Assembly: GCA_025056455.1 (NCBI GenBank)
Contig: JANWVY010000001.1
Span: 62,001-126,000, forward strand
DNA length: 64,000 nt
Direction: 5' to 3'
Source of the DNA: Bryobacteraceae bacterium
GTDB taxonomy: Bacteria; Acidobacteriota; Terriglobia; Bryobacterales; Bryobacteraceae
Below the pieces are notes generated by a model that was not told the origin of the DNA, ran no database searches, and saw only the letters and a program-made list of their open reading frames with translations. The first letter of the stretch is position 1; each line of letters begins with the position of its first letter. Position numbers and translations under genes: made by a program. Positions 26,109-34,669 of the stretch are shown piece by piece.

Positions 26109-27509
26109 ATGGCTTTGCGTTTCTACAACACACTCTCCCAACAGGTTGAGAATTTCACGCCGCTCGACGGCAAAACGGTGCGCATGTACACCTGCGGTCC
26201 AACGGTGTGGAATTACGTGCACATTGGCAACCTTCGCACCTTTACTTCCCAAGACATTCTCCGGCGCTGGCTCCAATACCGGGGCTATCAAATGATGCAT
26301 GTGATGAACATCACCGACGTCGACGATCGCATCATTCAGCAATCCGCCGCTGCTGGGAAATCTATCTATGAATACACGGCCGAATACGAGAAGGCTTTTT
26401 TTGAAGATGCGAGCAAGGTTCGCCTCCAGCGGCCAGAAAAAATCTGCCGCGCTACGGAACATATCGAGGACATGGTGCGCCTGATTCAAACGTTAGAAAA
26501 ACAGGGTTTCACCTATTCCAGTGAAGGCTCGATTTACTTCCGCATTTCTTCGTTTCCGGAGTACGGGAAACTCGCTCACTTGCACTTTGAGGGGCTTAAG
26601 GCCGGCGCTCGCGTCGACAGCGATAAATACGACAAGGACAACGCCCGCGATTTTGTGTTGTGGAAGGCGAGAAAAGAGGGCGAACACTTTTGGGAGACGC
26701 CCCTAGGGCCAGGCCGTCCTGGCTGGCATATTGAGTGCTCCGCCATGGCTATGCGCTATCTGGGAGAGACGCTGGACATTCACGCTGGGGGAGTGGATTT
26801 GATTTTTCCGCACCACGAAAATGAGGTCGCGCAATCCGAAGCGGCCACCGGCAAGCCTTTCGCCCGCTTTTGGATTCACACCGAGCATCTCATGGTGGAG
26901 TCACAGACGATGTCAAAATCGGCCGGGAATTTTTACACACTGCGCGACCTTTTCGACCGGGGTTTCTCGCCAGAATCCGTCCGCTATCTGCTCGCTCAGG
27001 TGCCCTACCGCAAGCAGTTGAATTTCACGCTTGAGGGCTTAAAGGCCGCCGCCACCGCCATCGAGAGACTGCGAAATTATGAACTCCGGCTAAAAACCAC
27101 GAAATTCGCCGAAGGCAAAAACGTCAAGATTGAGGAGCGCACGGCCCAGGCGCTCAAAAGTTTTGAGGAGGCGATGGACGATGATCTGAATACGGCCGAG
27201 GCGCTTGGGGCGACTTTTGAATATGTTCGTGAAACCAATACCGCCATGGACACGGGAGAGTTCCTAGCTGGTAACGTACCCGCAGCGTTGGACTTTCTTG
27301 CCAAGTTTGATTCCATCTTCGCCGTGCTAGAACCTTCCACCGTCGATCAGACGATTTCCCTGGCTGAGATCGAGGCCCTGATTGCGGAACGCACGCAAGC
27401 CAAAAAAGCCCGCAATTTTCAGCGCGCGGACGAAATCCGCCAGCGGTTGCTCGAGCACGGCATCGTGGTCGAGGACACCAAGGAAGGCGTGCGCTGGAAA
27501 AGGAAATAG
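26109..27509 (+). CDS. cysS: Cysteinyl-tRNA synthetase
   Basis: Class I aminoacyl-tRNA synthetase charging tRNA-Cys. The 466 residues show zinc ligands in TCGPTVWN, GWHIECSAM and FPHHENE, the HIGH-type motif as HIGN (YVHIGNLRTF), and the KMSKS-type loop as TMSKSAGNFYTLRDL. The C-terminal DALR helical domain is complete. A TACTAT box lies 11 nt before the ATG. The PLP enzyme gene begins 6 bp downstream, so both are probably one operon concerned with sulfur amino acids. Confidence 0.96.
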   Translation: MALRFYNTLSQQVENFTPLDGKTVRMYTCGPTVWNYVHIGNLRTFTSQDILRRWLQYRGYQMMHVMNITDVDDRIIQQSAAAGKSIYEYTAEYEKAFFEDASKVRLQRPEKICRATEHIEDMVRLIQTLEKQGFTYSSEGSIYFRISSFPEYGKLAHLHFEGLKAGARVDSDKYDKDNARDFVLWKARKEGEHFWETPLGPGRPGWHIECSAMAMRYLGETLDIHAGGVDLIFPHHENEVAQSEAATGKPFARFWIHTEHLMVESQTMSKSAGNFYTLRDLFDRGFSPESVRYLLAQVPYRKQLNFTLEGLKAAATAIERLRNYELRLKTTKFAEGKNVKIEERTAQALKSFEEAMDDDLNTAEALGATFEYVRETNTAMDTGEFLAGNVPAALDFLAKFDSIFAVLEPSTVDQTISLAEIEALIAERTQAKKARNFQRADEIRQRLLEHGIVVEDTKEGVRWKRK

Positions 27510-27515
27510 CAGGTC

Positions 27516-28694
27516 ATGAAAATCGAAACTACTGCGGTGCATGCTGGCGACCGGAAAAAAGCCGGCGCCTCCATTCCCGTCACGACGCCCATTTATACAG
27601 CCGCCAGCTACATCTACGAGCAGACGGAAACCTTGGACCGGGTCTTTGGCCGCGAAATTCCGGGTGATAGCTACGCGCGTTATGAAAACCCGACAAACCG
27701 CGCTCTTGAGGAATTGATTTCTTCCCTCGAATGCGGCCACACCTCGCTAGCCTGCTCCTCGGGCATGATGGCGCTCCAGTTTGCTTTGCAGGCCGCGCTG
27801 ATCGATCGACGGAAGAAGATTGTCGCCGCTCAGGCGCTGTATGGGGCAACGATCCGCCTTTTGCACAGCGTCTTCGAGCCGATGGGCGTTGAGTGCGCCT
27901 TTGTAGATATTTGTAATTTGGACGAGGTTCAAGCCGCCCTGGCGGAGCACAAGCCGGGATGCGTTCTCATGGAGACGATCTCCAACCCCCTGCTGCGAGT
28001 CGGCCAGATGGACAAGATTGCCGAAATGGTGCGCGAGGCGGGCGCAGCGCTGGTGGTTGACAACACTTTTGCTACGCCGCGAATGGTGCGTCCTTTGACC
28101 CTCGGGGCACACCTGGTTTGTCACAGCCTCACAAAATACCTGGCCGGTCACGGAGATGTGCTCGGCGGCTCGATCACCTGCGACGCTGGCCATGCCGAGA
28201 TCCTTCGCCAGCTTGGCCGCACGGCAGGCCCGCTGCTGGGTCCTTTTGAAAGCTACTTAGCGATGCGCGGGATCAAGACGTTTCCCTTACGCTTTGAACG
28301 CCAGTGCGCCAACGCCTTGCGCGTGGCCGAGTGGTTGGGCAAGCACCCCAAAGTGGGGAATGTATATTTTCCAGCGCTGGCCTCCCACCCCGACCGCCAA
28401 ACCGTCGAACGCTTGTTTCCTCCTGGATATTACGGAGCCATGATCAGCTTTGAAATTCGGGACGCCAAGCGAGAGCAAATTTTCGACTTCCTGGACCGTC
28501 TCAAGCTCATCGTGCGAGCTACCTCCTTGGGCGACGTTCATAGCATGATGCTGTACCCGGCCATGAGTTCTCACCGGGAGTTGGCGCCGCGCCAGCGGGA
28601 ACGCTTGGGAATTTTGGATAATTTGGTGCGGCTGTCGGTTGGTATCGAAGCGGTAGAAGACATTGTCGCTGACTTAGATCAAGCGCTTGGCTAG
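27516..28694 (+). CDS. Cys/Met metabolism PLP-dependent enzyme (cystathionine gamma-synthase/lyase family)
   Basis: Cytosolic PLP enzyme of 392 residues in the Cys/Met metabolism family. Signatures are YARYENPTNRALEELI near 53-68, SSGMMALQ at about 81-88, the cofactor Asp/Thr in VVDNTFATP, and the Schiff-base Lys207 in HSLTKYLAGHGDVLGGS. Sequence alone does not separate cystathionine gamma-synthase, gamma-lyase, methionine gamma-lyase and O-acyl-homoserine sulfhydrylase. It lies 6 bp after cysS, consistent with cysteine or methionine supply. Confidence 0.88.
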   Translation: MKIETTAVHAGDRKKAGASIPVTTPIYTAASYIYEQTETLDRVFGREIPGDSYARYENPTNRALEELISSLECGHTSLACSSGMMALQFALQAALIDRRKKIVAAQALYGATIRLLHSVFEPMGVECAFVDICNLDEVQAALAEHKPGCVLMETISNPLLRVGQMDKIAEMVREAGAALVVDNTFATPRMVRPLTLGAHLVCHSLTKYLAGHGDVLGGSITCDAGHAEILRQLGRTAGPLLGPFESYLAMRGIKTFPLRFERQCANALRVAEWLGKHPKVGNVYFPALASHPDRQTVERLFPPGYYGAMISFEIRDAKREQIFDFLDRLKLIVRATSLGDVHSMMLYPAMSSHRELAPRQRERLGILDNLVRLSVGIEAVEDIVADLDQALG

Positions 28695-28745
28695 GGGAAG
28701 CGCGAGCGAAGTCGGCGAGGGCGCCCATGCGTCTGCTCGCTTTGA

Positions 28746-28751
28746 TAGAAT
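28746..28751 (+). promoter_or_regulatory. -10-like box TAGAAT
   Basis: TAGAAT ends 8 nt before ATG 28760 and lies downstream of the alternative ATG 28727, which favours the later start for the DUF1549/DUF1553 protein. Confidence 0.38.
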
Positions 28752-28759
28752 TCCGGCAA

Positions 28760-31375
28760 ATGCGGCTCGTGAACTGGCGAAAGCTCTGCCTGCTGTTTTC
28801 GCCGTGGCTGGTGGCGCAGGCCGAGTCCCTGGACCGTCTCGAGTTCTTTGAACAAAAGGTACGGCCTGTGCTGGCCAAACATTGCTTTTCCTGCCACACG
28901 CAGAATAAGCTGGGGGGCTTGGAAATGACCTCCCGCGAGTCTCTGCTGAAGGGAGGAAATTCCGGCCCCGCGATTGATGTGCAGCGCCCGGCGCAAAGCC
29001 TTTTGGTGCGCGTCCTGCGCCATACCCACGACCGGCTTCAGATGCCGCCCGCTGGAAAATTACCCGAGGAAGATATTGACAACATCGAACGCTGGATTGC
29101 GCGGGGGGCAGTGTGGCCGGCCTCAGGAAACCAGACTTCTCTAAAAGCTCAGCTGCCGTCCCAGCAAAGCGAATGGTGGGCCTTTCGACCCGTCAAGCTC
29201 TCGCCCCTGCCGGAGGTTCGCAATCGTGCGTGGGCAGCCTCGCCCATCGACCGGTACATTCTGGCGGCGCTTGAACAGCGAGGCTTGACCCCGGTAGGCC
29301 CCGCCTCCCGCCGAGATTGGATCAAGCGTGTGAGCATCGATCTGACGGGCCTTCCGCCATCTCCCGAAGCAGTCGATTCCTTCCTGCGCGACTCGAGCCC
29401 GAAGGCCCGGGAAAAAGTAGTTGACCGTTTGCTAGCCTCCAAACAGTTTGGCGAGCGCTGGGCTCGCCACTGGCTAGATGTAGCTCGCTATTCCGACGAC
29501 TTGCTGAATTCCACGCAAGACGAGCCCTATGACAATGCGTTTCGCTATCGCGACTGGGTGATCGAGGCTTTGAACGAAGACCTGCCCTACGATCTATTCG
29601 TGAAGGCGCAAATCGCGGGCGACTGGCTCGAGCCGCCACTGAGAGAAAAGCTCATCGCCGGGCTCGGTTTCTATGCGCTCAGCCCGCAATTTCAGGATGA
29701 CCGCGTCGATGTCACCGGGAAGGCCTTTCTGGGCTTAACGCTGGGGTGCGCGCAATGCCACGACCATAAATTCGATCCCATTCCAACTCAGGATTACTAT
29801 TCGTTGTTGGGCGTGTTCACCAGCACTGAGAACAGCGAGTTTCCGCTGGCGCCGCCGGAGGTGGTTGCGCGCTACAAGCAACTCAAGCAAGCCCACGAAG
29901 CCTCCGAGGCCAAGCTCAATCAATTTCTGGAAAAACAGGCCGAAGCGCTCACGGAGGTGCTCGCGCACCGGACAGCCGATTTCATTCGCGCCGCGCGGCT
30001 CGTCATTCAGGGAGCAGACGCCAAAGCGATTGCTCAGGCCCGCCAACTGGATGAAACCACGTTGACGCGATGGGTGGAGTATCTCCGCCTGCCCGAGCAT
30101 GAACACCCGTACAGTGCGTTGAGCCCTGAGGAATTTCAAGCCAAGGTGCTCGAGGTTCTCTATCGGCGCCGTGAACTCGAAGAGAAAAATCTGATCCGGT
30201 TGGGCGGATCCAAGGAGCGCAGCAAACTGGCCAGCGCGGATTTACTGTCTTTGCCGCGCGACGAGTGGTTGCTGTGGCGAGACATTCTTTCTCCGAACGC
30301 CTTCGGCAAATTCGAGAGCGGTCTTTTCTATTACAAAGGCGCGAAACTCGAACCTTTTCTCTCTGGCGCATGGAGAGCCCATCTGGACCATTTGCACGCA
30401 GAGGTGGAACGCAACCGGCAAGCGATCCCGGAACGTTACCCCTACTACCACATCATTCGCGACCGCGAAAAAGTGCGTAACGAGCGGGTCCGGATTCGCG
30501 GCAATGCGGAAAACCTCGGTGAGGAGGCGCCCCGGCGTTTCCTTTCGATTCTCAGCCAAGGTCCAGCCAAGCCATTTACGCAAGGAAGCGGGCGGTTGGA
30601 GCTAGCTGAGGCCATTACCCACCCAGCGAATCCGCTCACTGCCCGTGTGGCGGTGAACCGCATCTGGCACCACCTTTTCGGTCAGGGCTTAGTGCGAACA
30701 CTCAACAACTTTGGCCAGCTGGGCGAAAAGCCTTCTCATCCGGAGTTGTTGGATTACCTCGCGCACCGGCTCATCGAACAGAAGTGGTCCATCAAGGCGC
30801 TGGTGCGTGAGATGGTGCTCACAAATACTTATGCGTTGGGCTATTCCCATGACCCCAAGGCTTTTACCGCAGACCCGGAGAACCGGCTTCTCTGGCGCGG
30901 CAACCGCCGGCGGCTCGACGTCGAAGCCCTGCGGGATTGTCTGCTCGCCGTTTCAGGAGAGCTGGACCTGACCCTCGGAGGGAAACCGCTCAAGCTGACC
31001 GAAGCTTCTAACAAACGCCGCACCATTTACGGTTTTGTCAGCCGGAGAAAATTGGATGGCACGCTTGCTCTGTTTGACTTTCCTAACCCGAACGCAACCT
31101 CTGACCGGCGTTTTCCAACCGCGACTCCGCTCCAGCAGTTATTTTTCTTAAACAGCTGGTTCTTACAGCAGCGGGCGGAGGCCTTCGCCGCGAGGCTTCA
31201 GCAGAGCGCAGCAAGCGACGCGCAGAGAATTCAACAAGCCTATCGGATTTTGTTTTATCGCGAGCCACTCCAGGCCGAACTGGAAACGGGCCTTGCTTAC
31301 TTGCGATCGGATTCCAACGCCTGGCCGCGTTATGCGCAGGTCCTTTTGAGTTCCAATGAAATGGTCTTCTACTAA
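28760..31375 (+). CDS. Exported cytochrome-c-like/DUF1549/DUF1553 (PSD1-type) protein
   Basis: 871 residues. A signal peptide (1-22) is followed by a planctomycete-type cytochrome c domain with CxxCH at Cys42-Cys45-His46. DUF1549 follows at about 140-345 (PPSPEAVDSFLRD, WARHWLDVARYSDD, CAQCHDHKFDPIPTQDYY) and DUF1553 at about 565-830 (NRIWHHLFGQGLV, DPENRLLWRGNRRRLDVEALRD). Such proteins pair with DUF1501 proteins in Planctomycetota and Acidobacteriota; roles in polysaccharide breakdown are suggested but unproven. ATG 28727 with a GAGG is an alternative. The next gene overlaps by 20 bp. Confidence 0.85.
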   Translation: MRLVNWRKLCLLFSPWLVAQAESLDRLEFFEQKVRPVLAKHCFSCHTQNKLGGLEMTSRESLLKGGNSGPAIDVQRPAQSLLVRVLRHTHDRLQMPPAGKLPEEDIDNIERWIARGAVWPASGNQTSLKAQLPSQQSEWWAFRPVKLSPLPEVRNRAWAASPIDRYILAALEQRGLTPVGPASRRDWIKRVSIDLTGLPPSPEAVDSFLRDSSPKAREKVVDRLLASKQFGERWARHWLDVARYSDDLLNSTQDEPYDNAFRYRDWVIEALNEDLPYDLFVKAQIAGDWLEPPLREKLIAGLGFYALSPQFQDDRVDVTGKAFLGLTLGCAQCHDHKFDPIPTQDYYSLLGVFTSTENSEFPLAPPEVVARYKQLKQAHEASEAKLNQFLEKQAEALTEVLAHRTADFIRAARLVIQGADAKAIAQARQLDETTLTRWVEYLRLPEHEHPYSALSPEEFQAKVLEVLYRRRELEEKNLIRLGGSKERSKLASADLLSLPRDEWLLWRDILSPNAFGKFESGLFYYKGAKLEPFLSGAWRAHLDHLHAEVERNRQAIPERYPYYHIIRDREKVRNERVRIRGNAENLGEEAPRRFLSILSQGPAKPFTQGSGRLELAEAITHPANPLTARVAVNRIWHHLFGQGLVRTLNNFGQLGEKPSHPELLDYLAHRLIEQKWSIKALVREMVLTNTYALGYSHDPKAFTADPENRLLWRGNRRRLDVEALRDCLLAVSGELDLTLGGKPLKLTEASNKRRTIYGFVSRRKLDGTLALFDFPNPNATSDRRFPTATPLQQLFFLNSWFLQQRAEAFAARLQQSAASDAQRIQQAYRILFYREPLQAELETGLAYLRSDSNAWPRYAQVLLSSNEMVFY

Positions 31376-32816
31376 TCTTCCATACGGCCGTCGAGATTTG
31401 GCCGCTCCGCCAGGGATGGGTTCTGCGAACTACTCCCCGGACTCGAGCTCGCCTCTTTCGCGGCGGGATCTACTGTCCGCCATCGGCAGCGGCTTCGGGC
31501 TGCTTGGCCTAACCGGCACGCTGAGCAGTGGGGCGCCCCTTGCCCGCAGGCCCCATTTTGCACCCAAAGCCAAACATGTCATTTACCTGTTTCTGAACGG
31601 GGGGCCCTCGCAGGTTGACACCTTTGATCCAAAGCCTGCGTTGACGAAATATCACGGCCAGCCAGCGCCTTCTGGCAACCTGCAAACCGAGCGCAAAACA
31701 GGCGCGCTGATGGCTTCTCCGTTTTCCTTTCGACGATTTGGGGAAAGCGGGCTCGAGATTAGCGAAATTTTTAGCGAGCTGGGCCAGCATGCTGATGATC
31801 TTTGCATCATCCGATCGATGCACACCGAGCGGCCCAATCATGAGCCGTCGCTCTTCATGCTCAATTGTGGCCACGTGCTGCCGGGACATCCATCCATGGG
31901 AGCTTGGCTCAACTATGGACTTGGGACCGAGAATCAAAATTTGCCAGGTTTCATTGTCCTTTGCCCGGGGCTGCCAGTGATCGGACCCCAATTGTGGAGC
32001 TCCGCCTACCTCCCCGCCATCTATCAAGGCACGCACATTCCCAACCAGGAGACCGATCCTGAAAAGCTGATTCCGCACTTGAAAAACAACTGGCTTCCCA
32101 CTGAGCAACAGCGCCGTCAACTCGATCTGCTATCCTCGCTCAACCGGATCCACCTGCAGCGCGAAGGCGGCGACCCGCAACTGGAGGCCCGGATTGAATC
32201 CCTCGAAATCGCCTACCGGATGCAGAGTGAAGCGCTGGACGCCTTTGACCTTTCTAAAGAACCAGAAGCCGTCCGCGCCCGCTATGGGGACGGGCCTTTC
32301 GCTCGGGGCTGCCTGATGGCGCGGCGCTTGGTGGAGCGCGGCGTGCGCATGGTTCAGGTTTATTTCGGCGATGGACAACCTTGGGACAATCATGACGACA
32401 TCCTGACCCACCGCAAGCTGGCTCGACAAAGCGACCGGCCCATGGCTGCCCTGCTGGCGGACCTCAAGTCGCGCGGGCTGCTCAAGGAGACTGTGGTGAT
32501 GATCGGAGGTGAATTCGGCCGCACACCCTCGGTTGAAGTCAGCGGGCTCGTAAAGTTTCAGAACGGCCGGGATCACAACAACCACGGCTTTTCCATGGTG
32601 CTGGCTGGAGGGGGAATCCGAGGCGGCCTGGCTTATGGGGCAACGGATGAGTTTGGCTTTCAGGCAGTAGACAAACCTGTCCATCCTCATGACATTCACG
32701 CTACCGTGCTCCACCTTTTGGGCCTGGATCACACGCGGCTCACTTACCGCTACAGCGGGCGCGATTTCCGCTTGACGGATGTGGGCGGCAAGGTGATTCA
32801 AGAGATTCTTGCCTAA
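31356..32816 (+). CDS. Tat-exported DUF1501 (sulfatase/alkaline-phosphatase-fold) protein
   Basis: 486 residues with a Tat signal (SRRDLLSAIGSGFGLLGLTG at about 35-54) and a DUF1501 domain. Recognisable blocks are VIYLFLNGGPSQVDTFDPKP, SMHTERPNHEPS, GHPSMGAWLNYGLG, WDNHDDI, EFGRTP and RDHNNHGFS; the family is related to the alkaline-phosphatase superfamily. It overlaps the PSD1-type gene by 20 bp, the usual pairing. The substrate is unknown. The start at 31356 is kept because of the coupling; ATG 31416 would also retain the twin-arginine motif. Confidence 0.88.
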   Translation: MKWSSTNLPYGRRDLAAPPGMGSANYSPDSSSPLSRRDLLSAIGSGFGLLGLTGTLSSGAPLARRPHFAPKAKHVIYLFLNGGPSQVDTFDPKPALTKYHGQPAPSGNLQTERKTGALMASPFSFRRFGESGLEISEIFSELGQHADDLCIIRSMHTERPNHEPSLFMLNCGHVLPGHPSMGAWLNYGLGTENQNLPGFIVLCPGLPVIGPQLWSSAYLPAIYQGTHIPNQETDPEKLIPHLKNNWLPTEQQRRQLDLLSSLNRIHLQREGGDPQLEARIESLEIAYRMQSEALDAFDLSKEPEAVRARYGDGPFARGCLMARRLVERGVRMVQVYFGDGQPWDNHDDILTHRKLARQSDRPMAALLADLKSRGLLKETVVMIGGEFGRTPSVEVSGLVKFQNGRDHNNHGFSMVLAGGGIRGGLAYGATDEFGFQAVDKPVHPHDIHATVLHLLGLDHTRLTYRYSGRDFRLTDVGGKVIQEILA

Positions 32817-32882
32817 TTCTCTGGAAGCGGGGGATCCCTGCCTCCGCGCAAGCCCTGGCGGAAAACGTAGAAATCAAGCCCG

Positions 32883-32899
32883 CCGGCACAAGGTCAGCA
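32883..32899 (+). promoter_or_regulatory. Possible sigma54 promoter (-24/-12)
   Basis: CCGGCAC followed by a GC dinucleotide at 32897-32898, with the GG and GC 12 bp apart as sigma54 requires. The -12 element (CAGCA) is imperfect. It lies about 70 bp upstream of the NosL-like gene and about 9 kb from a sigma54-type regulator in the same cluster. Tentative. Confidence 0.25.
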
Positions 32900-32969
32900 A
32901 CTTTGAAAGAAAGGCGCGGCCAGCCTCGCTCAACCGGCCTAGAATAAAGGAGGGAGGGGGGATTTCCAC

Positions 32970-33458
32970 ATGCGTTTGGCGAACGTCAAGGCGCTCCTAT
33001 TCGCCCTTCTGTTTTTTGGACTCGTCAGCGCGGGCTGGTATTGGGTGCAGAAACGAGATCAGAGGCAGTGCGCAGCTTGCCGGCGCCCGGTCCCTCTTCA
33101 TTCGCGCGCGGTGGCTGAAATCAACAACCGGTTGCAAATTTTCTGTTGTCCTTCTTGCGCGTTTTCTGAACAGGTACAAGGGGGCGCGCCAGTCAAAATC
33201 ATCTCCCTCACCGACCACTTCACAGGCCAGCCCTTGGATCCGTTCCGTGCGTATTTAGTTCGGGGAAGTAAGCACAATCCGTGTGCCAACCATCCGCCGC
33301 GGTTGGCGTCTGCGGAAAAGCATGTCCTCGAAACCCATTTTGACCGCTGCGCGCCCGGCGTCCTTGCTTTCGCCGACCGGCAGCGGGCCGTGGCTTTCGC
33401 GCGCGAACAGGGTGGACGGGTGATTTCCTTTGGGGAATTTTTCGCCTCCCTGCGCTGA
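32970..33458 (+). CDS. Membrane-anchored Cys-rich NosL-like protein
   Basis: 162 residues with an N-terminal membrane anchor (about 8-25), then CxxC (Cys34, Cys37), CCxxC (Cys59, 60, 63) and single Cys105 and Cys127. The second half (TDHFTGQPLDPFRAYLV ... VLAFADRQRAVAFAREQGGRVISFGEFF) resembles NosL-type metallochaperones that bind Cu(I). A TAGAAT box (32940-32945) and a very strong purine-rich Shine-Dalgarno (AAAGGAGGGAGG) precede ATG 32970. A copper or soft-metal chaperone for the neighbouring efflux system is likely but inferred. Confidence 0.7.
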   Translation: MRLANVKALLFALLFFGLVSAGWYWVQKRDQRQCAACRRPVPLHSRAVAEINNRLQIFCCPSCAFSEQVQGGAPVKIISLTDHFTGQPLDPFRAYLVRGSKHNPCANHPPRLASAEKHVLETHFDRCAPGVLAFADRQRAVAFAREQGGRVISFGEFFASLR

Positions 33459-33479
33459 CGCATCCTCTCCCGGTCTGGC

Positions 33480-34559
33480 TCAGCCTTTCTCGCGTGTTTC
33501 CGGCAACGGCTTCGAGGGGAGAAAAACCCGGAAGGTCATGCCCCGATCTGGGTTTCGCTGGGCCGAAACCGTGCCTCCATGCTGCGTCACAATTTGATGG
33601 ACGACAGACAGTCCGAGTCCTGTTCCCGTGTCTTTGGTGGTGAAAAACGGATCAAAGATCCGGTCTAGATGTTCCTCCGGGACTCCCACTCCCTGGTCGA
33701 GAACTTCCACCACGACCCCGTGGTCGCACCTTCGCGCCTGGAGGCGAATTTCGCCTCCCTCTGGCATCGCCTGAACAGCGTTGATGCTTAAATTAAGAAA
33801 GACTTGGGCTAGCTGCTCCTCATCTCCAAGAATGGCCGGCAGCTGAGGCGAGGTCTCTTTCACGAAGCGGATTTCGCGGCCCGCAGAATGGCCGACCAAA
33901 TTAATCACCTTCTCCAGCACATTCTCGAGATTCACCACGCCGAGCTCTGGCTGGCGCGGCCGGGCAAAGTCAAGCAGGTCTGTCAACAGGCGAAATAAGC
34001 GGGCACACTCGCGGCGGATGATCGTAAGCGTCTCCTGCCGGACGTCCTCCGAGTCGGTACCCGTTTGCAGAACCTCCGCAGCACCGTCAATGCTTGATAG
34101 AGGATTGCGTATTTCGTGGGCTAATCCGGCTGCTAATTGCCCGAGTGAGGACAGACGGTCCGCTCGCTTGACCTGTTCAAAGCTGCTTTGCAATTCCTCG
34201 TAAACCCGCTTGAGCTCGGCGCGCTGCGCTCGCTCCCGGTCGGAGAGCACGCCCGTCACCAAGCCTACAGCGAAAAACATGAAGATCTCGGCGTATTGAT
34301 CCCGGGCGTAGTGATGTTGATCTGACCAAGTCGTCAAAATATGAGGGAGATAACAGGCCCCAGAGAACGCAGCTGTCACCAAGCCGCCCCGCCACCCAAA
34401 CGAAATCGCCGCGTAGACTACGGGTAGGTAGTACAGCCGCTGAAACAGGCTGTGCCACAGACGGTAAGCGGGCGGTGTGAGATAGTGCCCCGCGCTTGTC
34501 AAGGCAACGAGAAACGCAATCCACAGCACGGGCCGGAGCTGTCTGGCGGCCTTCTCCAT
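33480..34559 (-). CDS. Membrane sensor histidine kinase (NtrB/ZraS-like)
   Basis: 359-residue kinase. The N-terminal region has about four membrane helices (12-107, with short loops and several His residues such as DQHHYARD). A coiled linker leads to the phospho-acceptor His148 in LAHEIRNPLSS, then an N box (NLSINAVQAMPEGG), G1 (DQGVGVPEE), F box and GTGLGLSVV. It is divergent from the tolC-type gene across a repeat-containing region; the cognate regulator is probably the sigma54-type one at 41431. ATG 34559 chosen; a start at 34622 would run through the repeats. Confidence 0.88.
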   Translation of the reverse strand: MEKAARQLRPVLWIAFLVALTSAGHYLTPPAYRLWHSLFQRLYYLPVVYAAISFGWRGGLVTAAFSGACYLPHILTTWSDQHHYARDQYAEIFMFFAVGLVTGVLSDRERAQRAELKRVYEELQSSFEQVKRADRLSSLGQLAAGLAHEIRNPLSSIDGAAEVLQTGTDSEDVRQETLTIIRRECARLFRLLTDLLDFARPRQPELGVVNLENVLEKVINLVGHSAGREIRFVKETSPQLPAILGDEEQLAQVFLNLSINAVQAMPEGGEIRLQARRCDHGVVVEVLDQGVGVPEEHLDRIFDPFFTTKDTGTGLGLSVVHQIVTQHGGTVSAQRNPDRGMTFRVFLPSKPLPETREKG

Positions 34560-34564
34560 GATTT

Positions 34565-34605
34565 CCACTGTGCAAAATTCTCCAACCACTGTCCAGAATT
34601 CACCA
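34565..34605. repeat. Tandem 20-bp imperfect direct repeat (candidate operator)
   Basis: Two 20-bp copies, 34565-34584 and 34586-34605, differ at 4 positions. Both share CCACTGT at the 5' end and AATTC in the middle and start 21 bp apart, two helical turns. A partial third CCACTGG starts at 34603. The block sits between the divergent kinase and efflux genes, next to the kinase ATG. It is a good candidate binding site for the regulator. Confidence 0.55.
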
Positions 34606-34669
34606 CTGGGAGTAGCTGTCACCCCTTCGAATTCTTCATTTTTCGAGCACTTTCGAAACGGACCCCGCC

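Noticed and set aside
34565-34605. Sigma54 promoter within the kinase/tolC intergenic repeats
   Set aside because: On the minus strand TGG and TTGCA occur, but the GG and GC are 10 bp apart and not 12, so the site does not fit.
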